Notes under the pieces: model-generated
Database searches by the model: none
Told to the model about the DNA's origin: nothing
The model's input: only the letters and a program-made list of their open reading frames with translations
Program-made: the position numbers and the translations under genes
Shown here: positions 32,768 to 41,500 of the stretch, in pieces
Position numbering within the stretch: the stretch's first letter is position 1
Layout: each line of letters begins with the position of its first letter
Assembly: GCF_000716715.1 (NCBI RefSeq)
Contig: NZ_JNYJ01000038.1
Location: 62,001-126,000, forward strand
Reading direction: 5' to 3'
DNA from: Dactylosporangium aurantiacum
Lineage (GTDB): Bacteria; Actinomycetota; Actinomycetes; Mycobacteriales; Micromonosporaceae
DNA length: 64,000 nucleotides

Positions 32768-34329
32768 CCACCGTCGCGCCGCCGGAACAGGCCCGGCCGC
32801 AACTCGCCCATCGGCAGATCATGCTGCTGATGGGTGGCCTCATGACCGGGATGCTGCTGGCCGCGCTCGACCAGACCATCGTGGGCACCGCACTGCCGAC
32901 CATCGTCGGTGAGCTCGGTGGGCTGGACCACTACTCGTGGGTCGTCACGGCGTACCTGCTCGCGTCGACCGCGTCGACCCCGCTGTACGGCAAGATCAGC
33001 GACCTGTACGGGCGCCGGCCGGTGCTGCTGTTCGCCATCTCGACGTTCCTGGTCGGCTCGCTGCTGGCCGGCATGTCGCAGAACATGACCCAGCTGATCG
33101 CGACCCGCGCGCTGCAGGGCATCGGCGCCGGCGGTCTCATGACGCTCGCGTTCACCATCGTGTCGGACGTCGTCGCGCCCCGGGAGCGGGCCCGGTACCA
33201 GGGCCTCTTCGGCGCGGTGTTCGGCATCTCGTCGGTGGCCGGGCCGCTCGTCGGCGGCTACTTCGCCGAGACGGACTGGCGCTGGATCTTCTACATCAAC
33301 GTGCCGCTGGGCGTGTTCGCGCTGTACGTGTGCAGCCGGGTCCTGCGGCTGGTGCCGCACACCCGCCGCGACCACAGGATCGACTACCTGGGCGCGACGC
33401 TCATGGTGGCGGCGGTCAGCTCGTGGCTGCTGGCGCTGTCGTGGGGCGGCAACGAGTACGCGTGGGGCTCCCCCACCATCCTCGGCCTGCTCGCCGCGGG
33501 CGCGGTGCTGACCGCGCTGTTCATCGTCGCCGAGGGGCGCGCCGAGGAGCCGATCCTGCCGCTGCGGCTGTTCAAGCGGGCGACGTTCTCCCTGGCCAAC
33601 ACCGCGACGTTCATCCTGGGCTTCGCGATGTTCGGCTCGATCATCTATGTCCCGCTGTACCTGCAGATCGTCAAGGGCGCCTCGCCGACCCGTTCCGGCC
33701 TGCTGATGCTGCCGATGATGGCGGGCGTGATCGTGACGTCGATCGTGGCCGGCCGGGTGATCAGCAGGATCGGCCGGTACAAGTGGTTCCCGGTCGCCGG
33801 CACCGTCATCATGGGCGGCGGGCTGCTGCTGTTCACCACGCTGCAGGTCGACACGCCGCTGTGGCAGGCGTTCATCTACATGACGGTGATCGGCGTCGGG
33901 CTCGGCATGGCGATGCAGCCGCTGATCCTCGCCGTGCAGAACGCGCTCGACCTGCGCGACATGGGCGCGGGCACCAGCGCGGCCACGTTCTTCCGCTCGC
34001 TGGGCGGCTCGGTCGGCGTCGCCGCGCTCGGTGCGGTCATGAACAGCAAGCTGTCGGAGCAGATGAGCGGCAGCGGCATGGCCGGCGTGTCGATCAACGC
34101 CCCGGCCGAGGTCCGCAAGCTGCCGCCGCAGATCCTCGCCGCGGTCGAGCACGTGTTCGTCAACGCGCTGCACCCGGTGTTCCTCGCCGCGGCGGTCGTC
34201 GCGTTCGTCGGCACCGTGATCACGATCGCGCTGCCGGACAGGCCGCTGCAGGGCGGCACCGCGCCGGCCGAGGCGGCGAGCGAGGAGGACGCCGCCGCCG
34301 AGATGGAGGCCAAGGCCGCGGCGTTCTGA
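32764..34329 (+). CDS. DHA2-family (EmrB/QacA) drug:H+ antiporter
   Basis: 521 residues with fourteen predicted helices. Motif D1 (LDQTIVGTALPTIVGEL, about residues 34-50), motif A (GKISDLYGRRPVLL, about 75-88) and motif C (GPLVGGYFAE, about 160) are intact. It exports hydrophobic or cationic compounds using the proton gradient. Translationally coupled to MarR by a 4-base overlap. A strong terminator closes the operon. Confidence 0.92.
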   Translation: MTTVAPPEQARPQLAHRQIMLLMGGLMTGMLLAALDQTIVGTALPTIVGELGGLDHYSWVVTAYLLASTASTPLYGKISDLYGRRPVLLFAISTFLVGSLLAGMSQNMTQLIATRALQGIGAGGLMTLAFTIVSDVVAPRERARYQGLFGAVFGISSVAGPLVGGYFAETDWRWIFYINVPLGVFALYVCSRVLRLVPHTRRDHRIDYLGATLMVAAVSSWLLALSWGGNEYAWGSPTILGLLAAGAVLTALFIVAEGRAEEPILPLRLFKRATFSLANTATFILGFAMFGSIIYVPLYLQIVKGASPTRSGLLMLPMMAGVIVTSIVAGRVISRIGRYKWFPVAGTVIMGGGLLLFTTLQVDTPLWQAFIYMTVIGVGLGMAMQPLILAVQNALDLRDMGAGTSAATFFRSLGGSVGVAALGAVMNSKLSEQMSGSGMAGVSINAPAEVRKLPPQILAAVEHVFVNALHPVFLAAAVVAFVGTVITIALPDRPLQGGTAPAEAASEEDAAAEMEAKAAAF

Positions 34330-34351
34330 CCGGACGCTCGAAGAGCACTCA

Positions 34352-34389
34352 GGAACCCCGGAGCTACTCACCAGTAGCTCCGGGGTTCC
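34352..34389 (+). terminator. Strong terminator hairpin after the exporter
   Basis: Perfect 17-base stem (34352-34368 with 34373-34389) around CACC, followed by GTTGTG. It separates the MarR operon from the acyl-CoA ligase promoter. Confidence 0.8.
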
Positions 34390-34408
34390 GTTGTGAGCCA
34401 GGGCACAT

Positions 34409-34414
34409 TAGCGT
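34409..34414 (+). promoter_or_regulatory. -10 box of the acyl-CoA ligase operon
   Basis: TAGCGT, 7 bases before ATG 34422; leaderless start. Confidence 0.55.
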
Positions 34415-34421
34415 GCAGTAC

Positions 34422-36065
34422 ATGCGCAGCACGATGATGCAGACACCCCTGCTGATCTCCCGAATTCTGCAGCACGGCGCCACCGTCCACGGCGACTCCG
34501 AGGTCGTCACCTGGACCGGGACCGACGCCGGTGCGAGACATACCTCATACGCCGAAGTGGGCCGCCAGGCCGCCCGGCTGGCCCACGCCCTCCGCGACGA
34601 CCTCGGCGTCACCGGCGACGAGCGGGTCGGCACCTTGATGTGGAACAACGCCGAGCACCTGGTGGCCTACCTGGCCGTGCCGAGCATGGGCGCCGTGCTG
34701 CACACCCTCAACCTGCGGCTCTTCCCCGAGCAGCTGATCTACATCGCCAACCACGCCGAGGACCGGGTCGTCATCGTCGACTCGACGCTGATCCCGCTGC
34801 TGGCCAACGTCCTGCCGCAGCTGAGCACGATCCGGCACATCGTGGTGGTCGGCGACGGCGACGACGCGAAGCTGCAGAAGGACGGCGTGACGGTGCACCG
34901 CTGGGATGCCCTGCTGGCCGGCAGGCCCGACACGTACGACTGGCCGGTGCTGGACGAGCACGACGCCGCCGCCCTGTGCTACACCAGCGGCACCACCGGC
35001 AACCCGAAGGGTGTCGCGTACTCCCACCGCTCCATCTACCTCCACTCGATGGAGGTGTGCATGGCGGAGAGCTTCGGGCTCGGGCCGAAGGTGCGCGACC
35101 TGTGCATCGTGCCGATGTTCCACGCGATGGCGTGGGGCCTGCCGTACGCGGCCATGATGAGCGGCGCCTCGCTCATCATGCCGGACCGGTTCCTGCAGGC
35201 CGCGCCGCTGGCGCAGATGATCGCGGCGGAGCGGCCGACGTTCGCCGGCGCCGTGCCGACGATCTTCACCGACCTGCTCGCGTACCTGGACGCCAACCCG
35301 ACCGACACGTCCTCGCTGAAGGAGGTCGTCATCGGCGGCTCGGCCTGCCCGCCGGCGCTGATGCACGCGTACTCGGAGCGGCACGGCATCGAGGTCATCC
35401 ACGCCTGGGGCATGACGGAGATGTCACCGCTGGGGTCGGTCGCCCGCGAGCCCGCCGGCGTCGACGGTCCCGAGGCGTGGGCGTACCGCTACACCCAGGG
35501 CCGCATCCCGGCCGGCGTGGAGGGGCGCATCGTCGGCCCGGCCGGCGAGGTCATGCCCAACGACGGCAAGGCGGTCGGCGAGCTGCAGGTCCGCGGCCCG
35601 TGGATCACCGCGCAGTACATCGGCGAGGACGGCCCGGACCCGGACAAGTTCGAGGACGGCTGGCTGCGCACCGGCGACGTCGGCACCCTGTCGCCGAACG
35701 GCTTCCTCACGCTCACCGACCGCGCCAAGGACGTGATCAAGTCCGGCGGCGAGTGGATCAGCTCGGTGGACCTGGAGAACGCCCTCATGGCCCACCCGGC
35801 CGTCCTGGAGGCGTGCGTCGTGGGCGTACCGGACGACAAGTGGGGCGAGCGCCCGCTCGCGACGATCGTGCTGCGGGAGGGCACCACCGTCGACGCCGCC
35901 GAGCTGCGCGAGTTCCTCGGCGACAAGGTCGCCAGGTGGCAGCTGCCGGAGCGCTGGTCGTTCATCGCCGAGGTGCCGAAGACCAGCGTCGGCAAGTTCG
36001 ACAAGAAGCGGGTCCGGGCCGACTATGCCGGCGGTGGGCTCGAGGTGGTACAGATCAACGGATGA
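34422..36065 (+). CDS. Fatty acyl-CoA ligase, FadD-like (ANL superfamily)
   Basis: 547 residues. AMP-binding P-loop YTSGTTGNPKG (about 185-195), the A5 region HAWGMTEMSP, the WLRTGDVG motif (about 415) and the catalytic C-terminal Lys in KTSVGKFDKK (about 525). It activates medium- to long-chain fatty acids with ATP and CoA in the cytoplasm. It resembles LCFA-ligases acting in beta-oxidation. Starts at 34434 and 34437 are alternatives; the -10 spacing favours 34422. Confidence 0.9.
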   Translation: MRSTMMQTPLLISRILQHGATVHGDSEVVTWTGTDAGARHTSYAEVGRQAARLAHALRDDLGVTGDERVGTLMWNNAEHLVAYLAVPSMGAVLHTLNLRLFPEQLIYIANHAEDRVVIVDSTLIPLLANVLPQLSTIRHIVVVGDGDDAKLQKDGVTVHRWDALLAGRPDTYDWPVLDEHDAAALCYTSGTTGNPKGVAYSHRSIYLHSMEVCMAESFGLGPKVRDLCIVPMFHAMAWGLPYAAMMSGASLIMPDRFLQAAPLAQMIAAERPTFAGAVPTIFTDLLAYLDANPTDTSSLKEVVIGGSACPPALMHAYSERHGIEVIHAWGMTEMSPLGSVAREPAGVDGPEAWAYRYTQGRIPAGVEGRIVGPAGEVMPNDGKAVGELQVRGPWITAQYIGEDGPDPDKFEDGWLRTGDVGTLSPNGFLTLTDRAKDVIKSGGEWISSVDLENALMAHPAVLEACVVGVPDDKWGERPLATIVLREGTTVDAAELREFLGDKVARWQLPERWSFIAEVPKTSVGKFDKKRVRADYAGGGLEVVQING

Positions 36066-36529
36066 ACCGGACGGCGAAGATCGCGCTGCTCGTCTCGGGC
36101 GCGGTGCTCGCCTGCCTGATCGCCTGCTGTGGTGTGGCCCTGGCGCTGCGTGACTGGGTGCCGGGGCTCACCGGGTGCGAGGACGTCAACACGCCGACCA
36201 AGACCGGCGTCATCACCCAGAAGGTCCGCATCGAGCAGATGTGGCCGCAGCTCGCCCCGATCCAGGACGTCCACTGGCAGGAGCACGAGGCGCGGGCCCG
36301 GTCCTGCCCGGAGATCGGGCCGATGGACTACACCATGGACGGCTTCGCGGTCATCACCGCCGAGCGGGCCGCCGCGCTGCCGGCGACGCAGCCCGCGGCG
36401 ACGCCGCAGGTGCCGGAGGACCTGCGGCCCTACGCCCCCGCCGCCCCGTCCTGGCTGCGCGTCGACGGCACCGACCTGCTGCTGGACCGGGCGACGGCGA
36501 CGGTGTACTTCACCCACACCACCAGCTGA
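36062..36529 (+). CDS. Membrane-anchored exported protein of unknown function
   Basis: 155 residues. N-terminal span (IALLVSGAVLACLIACCGVALAL) then an extracytoplasmic region of about 125 residues with a Cys pair (GCEDVN, RSCPEIG) and a WPQLAPIQDVHWQEHEARARSC stretch. It starts in a 4-base overlap with the acyl-CoA ligase, so it is co-translated. No family recognised. Confidence 0.75.
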   Translation: MNRTAKIALLVSGAVLACLIACCGVALALRDWVPGLTGCEDVNTPTKTGVITQKVRIEQMWPQLAPIQDVHWQEHEARARSCPEIGPMDYTMDGFAVITAERAAALPATQPAATPQVPEDLRPYAPAAPSWLRVDGTDLLLDRATATVYFTHTTS

Positions 36530-36583
36530 GCCCGCACCGCCAGCCGAACTCACACCAGCTGAAGCCGGCCCGCGGCGGCCGGA

Positions 36584-37564
36584 TCAGGCGGACTTGCGGG
36601 CCTTCGCCGGGGTGGCCTTCTTCGCCGGTGCCGCCTTCTTCGCCGCCGTGGTAGTCTTCTTCGCCGCGGTCCGCTTGATCGGCGTCGCCTCGGCGACCTC
36701 GTCCTCGCTGTCGTGCTTCGCGGCCGACGCCGTCTTCTTCGCCGCGGTGGTCTTCTTCGCGGCCGGCTTCGCCGGCGCGGTCTCGCCGCGGGCCGCCTTG
36801 GCCCGCTCCACCGACGCCCGCAGCGCCGCCATCAGGTCGACCGCCGCGGCCGGCGCCTCCTCGGTCTCCTCCGGCTGCACGACCTCCCGGCCGGCCACCT
36901 TGGCGTCGATGACCTCCTGCAACGCCTCGCGGTAGTTGTCGGTGTACGTCGCCGGGTCGAAGTCCGCCGCCATCGACTCGATCAGCGAACCGGCCATCGC
37001 CAGCTCCGCCGGGCGAGCCGACACGTCCTCGTCGAGGATGTCGAACTTCGCCGCCCGGATCTCGTCGGGCCACAGCATCGTGTTGAGGACCAGCACGTCC
37101 TCGCGGACCCGCAGCGTCGCCAGCTGCTCGCGCTGCCGCAGCGCCACCTTCACGATCGCGACCCGCTCCGTGTTGGTGAGCGCGTCGCGCAGCAGCGCGT
37201 ACGGCTTGGCCGCCGTCTTGTCCGGCTCCAGGTAGTACGCCTTGTTGTAAAGGATCGGGTCGACCTGCTCGGCCGGCACGAACTCCAGCACCTCGATCGC
37301 CCGGCTGGTGGTCAGCGGCAGGTCGGCGAAGTCCTCGTCGGTGAGGATCACCATCTCGCCGCCGCCGAGGTCGTACCCCTTGGCGATGTCGTCGTAGCTG
37401 ACCTCCTCGCCGTCGATCGAGCAGACCCGCTTGTACTTGATCCGGCCCCCGTCGTCGCGGTGGACCTGGTGGAAGCGGATGTCCTTCTCCTCCGTCGCCG
37501 AGTACAGGCGGACGGCGATCGACACGAGCCCGAAGGAGACCGCGCCTTTCCAGATCGCGCGCAT
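36584..37564 (-). CDS. ku: Ku, non-homologous end-joining protein
   Basis: 326 residues from the canonical MRAIWKGAVSFGLVSI start. Bacterial Ku core (about 1-260; VHRDDGGRIKYKRVCSIDGEEV, YYLEPD, LRDALTNTERVAIVK) with a Lys/Ala-rich tail of repeated AAKKT units that binds DNA and helps threading. It holds broken DNA ends and recruits LigD. Divergent from the ligase gene with 95 bases between. The longer frame to 37711 is rejected. Confidence 0.95.
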   Translation of the reverse strand: MRAIWKGAVSFGLVSIAVRLYSATEEKDIRFHQVHRDDGGRIKYKRVCSIDGEEVSYDDIAKGYDLGGGEMVILTDEDFADLPLTTSRAIEVLEFVPAEQVDPILYNKAYYLEPDKTAAKPYALLRDALTNTERVAIVKVALRQREQLATLRVREDVLVLNTMLWPDEIRAAKFDILDEDVSARPAELAMAGSLIESMAADFDPATYTDNYREALQEVIDAKVAGREVVQPEETEEAPAAAVDLMAALRASVERAKAARGETAPAKPAAKKTTAAKKTASAAKHDSEDEVAEATPIKRTAAKKTTTAAKKAAPAKKATPAKARKSA

Positions 37565-37659
37565 TGGGATCCTTTCCGCAGCGTGTTGACCTCCGACACC
37601 CAGAATCGCATCGTTTCGACCGCCACGCGAGGAAGTCCGCGGCGAACTATCGTGTGGTG

Positions 37660-38592
37660 ATGGGGACCGGCCCGCCGGCACCGATGCTCGCCTCGACCGG
37701 CCCGCTGCCATCCGGGCCGGGCTGGGCGTATGAGTTCAAGTGGGACGGCATCCGCGCGATCGCCGTGATCAGCGGCGGCGAGACCCGTCTCTACGCGCGC
37801 AGCGGCGTCGAGGTGACCGCCGCCTATCCCGAGCTCGCCACGATCGGCGAAGGGCTCGACGACACCGTCCTCGACGGCGAGGTCGTCACCATGGACGAGG
37901 CCGGCCGCCCGTCGTTCCAGCTGCTCGCCGAGCGGATGCACGTGCGCGAGCCGGCCCGCGCCGCCCGCCTCGCCGTCGCGCTGCCCGTGTCCTACCTCGC
38001 CTTCGACGTGCTGCGCAGCTCGGGCAGGCCGCTGCTTTCGATGCCGTACACCGGCCGCCGCGACATTCTCGAAGGGCTGCGGCTGGGCCCCCGGGCCGTC
38101 ATCCCGCCCTCCTTCGACGACGGGCCCGCGACCGTCACGGCCAGCCGCGACAACGCCCTGGAAGGAGTCGTCGCCAAGCGGACCGGCTCGCCCTACCAGC
38201 CGGGCCTGCGCTCGGCGGACTGGGTGAAGGTCAAGCTGGAGGAGAGCTGCGAGTTCGTCGTCGGCGGCTGGCGGCCGGGCAAGCGGGCCCTCGGCGCCCT
38301 GCTGGTCGGCGTCCCGGTCGCCGCCGGCCTGGAGTTCCGCGGCCGGGTCGGCGGCGGCATCTCCGGCGCTGCCGAGCGCGCCCTGCTCGACGCGCTGCGC
38401 GACCTGACGACCGGGCGGTCACCGTTCGCCGGCACCGTGCCGCGCGAGGACGCCCGCGGCGCCGTCTGGGTCGAGCCCAGGCTGGTCGTCGAGGTCAAGT
38501 TCAGCCACCGTACCCGCGACGGCCGGCTGCGCTTCCCCCGCTTCCTGCGCATCCGGCCCGACCTGACCCCCGCGGACGTGACCGATGCCTGA
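37660..38592 (+). CDS. ligC: ATP-dependent DNA ligase (LigD ligase domain, LigC-like)
   Basis: 310 residues. Nucleotidyltransferase motif I EFKWDGIRAI (Lys near residue 27 accepts AMP), motif IV GVVAKRTGSPY, motif V WVKVKLEE, and an OB-fold ending FPRFLRIRPDLTP. It seals double-strand breaks with Ku. Here ligase and polymerase are separate proteins instead of one LigD. A GTG directly upstream at 37657 is an alternative start. Confidence 0.9.
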   Translation: MGTGPPAPMLASTGPLPSGPGWAYEFKWDGIRAIAVISGGETRLYARSGVEVTAAYPELATIGEGLDDTVLDGEVVTMDEAGRPSFQLLAERMHVREPARAARLAVALPVSYLAFDVLRSSGRPLLSMPYTGRRDILEGLRLGPRAVIPPSFDDGPATVTASRDNALEGVVAKRTGSPYQPGLRSADWVKVKLEESCEFVVGGWRPGKRALGALLVGVPVAAGLEFRGRVGGGISGAAERALLDALRDLTTGRSPFAGTVPREDARGAVWVEPRLVVEVKFSHRTRDGRLRFPRFLRIRPDLTPADVTDA

Positions 38593-39448
38593 CCGGATCC
38601 GGGTCGACGTCGAGGGCCGCCACCTCGACCTGACCAACCTCGACAAGGTCCTCTACCCGCAGGTCGGCTTCACCAAGGGCGAGGTCATCGACTACTACAC
38701 CCGCATCTCCCCGGTGCTCCTGCCGCACCTGGCCGGGCGGCCGCTGACCCGGATCCGGTTCCCCAACGGCGTGGAGGGCAACAGCTTCTTCGAGAAGAAC
38801 GCGCCCGCCGGCACCCCCGGCTGGGTCCGCACGGTCCGGCTGCCGGTGCCCGGGTCCAGCCGCGGCCGGGAGACCATCGACTTCATCGTGGTCGAGGAGC
38901 TCGCCACCCTGGTCTGGCTGGCCAACCTCGCCTCGCTGGAGCTGCACACCCCGCAGTGGCGGGTCTCCGACGACGGCGAGGCGCTCGACCCCGACCAGCT
39001 CGTCGTGGACCTCGACCCGGGCCCGCCCGCGGGCCTGCCCGCCTGCTACGAGGTCGCGCTGCTGATCCGGGACCGGCTCGCCGAGGACGGGCTGGAGCTG
39101 CGGCCGAAGACCTCCGGCCGCAAGGGCATGCAGCTGGTCGCGGAGCTGCCCGGCGACGAGACCGCCGACGAGATCAGCGCCTACGTCAAGGACGTCGCCG
39201 AGGAGCTGTCCCGCCGGCGGCCCGACCTGATCGTGGCGAAGATGGCCAGGCAGCTGCGCCCCGGCAAGGTGTTCATCGACTGGAGCCAGAACAACGCGTT
39301 CAAGACGACGGTCGCGCCCTACTCGCTGCGCGCCGGCGCGCTGCCGACCGTGTCCGCGCCGCTGACCTGGGAGGAGGTCGAGGAAGGGGTGCTGACCATC
39401 GCCGACCTCACGTCCTCGGTGGTGCTGTCCCGGGCGCTCGACGCCTAG
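38585..39448 (+). CDS. ligD: LigD-type polymerase/primase (PolDom)
   Basis: 287 residues, full PolDom length. Catalytic Asp pair in LVVDLDPG (about 139-146), SGRKGMQLVAELP, and IDWSQNNAFKTTVAPYSLR near 230-250. It adds nucleotides, preferring ribonucleotides, at end-joining gaps. The start overlaps the ligase by 8 bases (co-translated). No phosphoesterase domain is seen. Confidence 0.92.
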   Translation: MPDRIRVDVEGRHLDLTNLDKVLYPQVGFTKGEVIDYYTRISPVLLPHLAGRPLTRIRFPNGVEGNSFFEKNAPAGTPGWVRTVRLPVPGSSRGRETIDFIVVEELATLVWLANLASLELHTPQWRVSDDGEALDPDQLVVDLDPGPPAGLPACYEVALLIRDRLAEDGLELRPKTSGRKGMQLVAELPGDETADEISAYVKDVAEELSRRRPDLIVAKMARQLRPGKVFIDWSQNNAFKTTVAPYSLRAGALPTVSAPLTWEEVEEGVLTIADLTSSVVLSRALDA

Positions 39449-39450
39449 CC

Positions 39451-39960
39451 CACGGCCCGGTGGGCACTGGCGGCGCGACGGTGTCGGTGGTGCCGCCGTA
39501 GCGGTCGGTGAGGCTCGTCCCGTTGGTGCCGAGCCGCACCTGGTGGTCGAGGCACGGGTGGATGTGGCCGGAGCTCTCGGCCTCGGCGGAGTGCACGTCG
39601 AGCATCACCGTGGCCGGCCTTCCACTCCAGCGGCAGCTGGGTCGAGATCGGCACCCGGACGATGTTGATCCCGCGGTCGGCCATCGTCTTGGTGATCTCG
39701 GTGATGTCGGCGCTCCACAGGCCGTGGAAGACGCGCTCGGTGGCGTTGAAGCCGAACCAGCTGGTGCCGGTTGGCCAGACCTCGTTGCCCTGGGCGTCGA
39801 CGACCCTGTTGCCGGCGGTGTGCAGCCGGTCCGGGGTGTCGGCGGCGGCCGGACCGGGCGGGACGAACGGGGCGGGGGGCACGAGCGACGCGGCCGCGGC
39901 GGCGGCCAGCAGTCCCCGGCGAAACCCAGGCGCATGGAGCGGTCCTTCCAGACGGCGGTC
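39451..39960 (-). pseudogene. Decayed GH5 cellulase fragment
   Basis: In one minus frame (about 39620-39920) the N-terminal GH5 cellulase opening is visible (VDAQGNEVWPTGTSWFGFN, TERVFHGLWSADITEI, INIVRVPISTQL). Near 39615 the frame shifts to VMLDVHSAEAESSGHIHP, the next conserved block, with roughly 30 residues missing. It then jumps to TNGTSLTDRYGGTTDTVAP, a linker-like end. The catalytic glutamates and most of the barrel are gone. The signal peptide and the ATG (39934) are also in different frames. Confidence 0.72.
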
Positions 39961-40123
39961 CAGAACGGCGACCGGGAGCGCCCCCGACGCGGTGGCGGCG
40001 CGCGTGGGAGCGCTCCCGGTGACCGGTAGCGTAGGCATGCGGTCAGCGCCGCGAAACAATGGCGAACATCGTTGGCACCTTTGTCCCGCGACGCGCAGGG
40101 ACCCACGCAAGGAGGTCCCGGCA

Positions 40124-40729
40124 ATGACCACCGTCCTCGTCGCCGACGACAACAGCGTGGTCCGGGCGGTCGTGCGGGACATGCTCGACGGCGCCGGCGA
40201 CCTGGCCGTCATCGGCGAGGCGGCCAACGGCGCCGAGGCGCTGCGGCTGGCCCGGCTGCACCGCCCGGACGTGACGCTGCTGGACCACCGCATGCCGGTC
40301 CGCGACGGCCTGTCCGTCGTCGGGGCGATCAGCGCACACAGCCGGGTGCTGATGCTGACCCGCAGCGCCGACGACCGCACGGTCCTGGACGCGGTGCGCT
40401 CGGGCGCCATCGGTTTCCTGGTGCACGGCCAGTTCGGCCCGGCGGAGCTGCTGCACGCGGTCCGCGCGGTGGCCGGCGGCGAGTCGCACCTGTCGCCGAG
40501 CGCCGCACGGGTGCTGGTCTCGGCGGTGCGGGCGGCGCCGCCCAGGCACGGGCTGTCGCAGCGGGAGGCGGAGGTGATGGACCTGATCGCCCGCGGACTG
40601 TCCAATAGGGACATCGCGGCGACCCTGGTCCTTTCATCGAAGACGGTCGAGAACCATGTGAACAGGATCTTCGCCAAGCTCGGCACGACGAGCCGCGCCG
40701 GTGCCATCCAGCGGTGGCGGCGGGGCTGA
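40124..40729 (+). CDS. NarL/LuxR-type response regulator
   Basis: 201 residues. Receiver (1-115; VADDNS acid pocket, LLDHRMP with phospho-Asp near 52, LTRS Thr/Ser) and a LuxR helix-turn-helix (about 140-200; LSQREAEVMDLIARGLSNRDIAATLVLSSKTVENHVNRIFAKLG). AGGAGG precedes the ATG by 8 bases. It is the plausible partner of the CBM2 kinase encoded convergently 740 bases away. Confidence 0.85.
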   Translation: MTTVLVADDNSVVRAVVRDMLDGAGDLAVIGEAANGAEALRLARLHRPDVTLLDHRMPVRDGLSVVGAISAHSRVLMLTRSADDRTVLDAVRSGAIGFLVHGQFGPAELLHAVRAVAGGESHLSPSAARVLVSAVRAAPPRHGLSQREAEVMDLIARGLSNRDIAATLVLSSKTVENHVNRIFAKLGTTSRAGAIQRWRRG

Positions 40730-40879
40730 ACGCCGGCCGCCGCACCCGGTTCCGGGTGGGCCGGCACCCAAATTCGCTGGGTGCGGCCCGCGCGGCGACG
40801 TGGGCGAACCCACCCGACACACCTATCGCAAGTTTCGAGAAGCGTTGCCATCCGTCCTGCCCCGTGGTGTCGTGGCGGC

Positions 40880-41500
40880 ATGCGGGTCCTGGTCATCAGC
40901 TCCACCGGCAACAGCCTCGCCGAGCTGTTGCGCCCCTGCGCCGCGGCGCTCGACGTACGCCCGCTGCTGCACGTGCTCAACGGCGGGCCGGTCGACGCCG
41001 ATCTCGTCGTGCTGCACACGCACGCGCCGATCCGCGAGCTGACCGCGCTCGCCACGCTGCCGCCGCCGCGGCCGCCGGTGCTCGTCGTGGCCTACGCGGT
41101 GGTGCCCGGCGACGTGGTGCCGATCCTGCGGGCGGGCGCGCGCAGCCTGCTGGTGGAGGGGCAGTACACCCGCGCCGACCTGCTGGACGCGGCGCTGGCC
41201 ACCGCCGACGGCCACAGCCGGATGTCGCCGGTGCCGCTGTCGGTGGTGGTCGACCACGTGCAGCACCGCGCCACCGACCGGTCGCCGGCCCTGCTGCACC
41301 AGCCGCTGACCCGCCGCGAGCACGAGATCATGGAGCTGATCGCGGCGGGCGAGCCCAACGCGGCGATCGCGGTGCGCCTGGACCTGGCCGAGAAGACGGT
41401 CCGCAACCGGGTCAGCCAGATCTACCTGAAGCTGCGGGTCAACAACCGCACCGAGGCGATCGTGCAGTGGCTCAGCCGCACCGAACGCCGTTCAGGGTGA
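40880..41500 (+). CDS. LuxR-type regulator with degenerate receiver
   Basis: 206 residues. The receiver-like half (1-120) lacks the acceptor Asp: the strand reads DLVVLHTHAP where D should follow VVL, and the N-terminal acid pair is replaced by SSTGNS. The C-terminal LuxR domain is intact (LTRREHEIMELIAAGEPNAAIAVRLDLAEKTVRNRVSQIYLKL). It probably works without phosphorylation, perhaps as a modulator of the regulator upstream. Its 3' end overlaps the kinase gene by 29 bases (convergent). Confidence 0.8.
   Translation: MRVLVISSTGNSLAELLRPCAAALDVRPLLHVLNGGPVDADLVVLHTHAPIRELTALATLPPPRPPVLVVAYAVVPGDVVPILRAGARSLLVEGQYTRADLLDAALATADGHSRMSPVPLSVVVDHVQHRATDRSPALLHQPLTRREHEIMELIAAGEPNAAIAVRLDLAEKTVRNRVSQIYLKLRVNNRTEAIVQWLSRTERRSG

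Noticed and set aside
31585..34371. 928-codon minus-strand frame opposite the MarR-exporter operon
   Set aside because: GC-rich shadow of the DHA2 transporter; no domain, no start signal.
34350..34420. Long-frame fusion of the exporter region with the acyl-CoA ligase (frame from 32937)
   Set aside because: The in-frame upstream part is out of phase with the exporter; a terminator and a -10 box separate the two genes.
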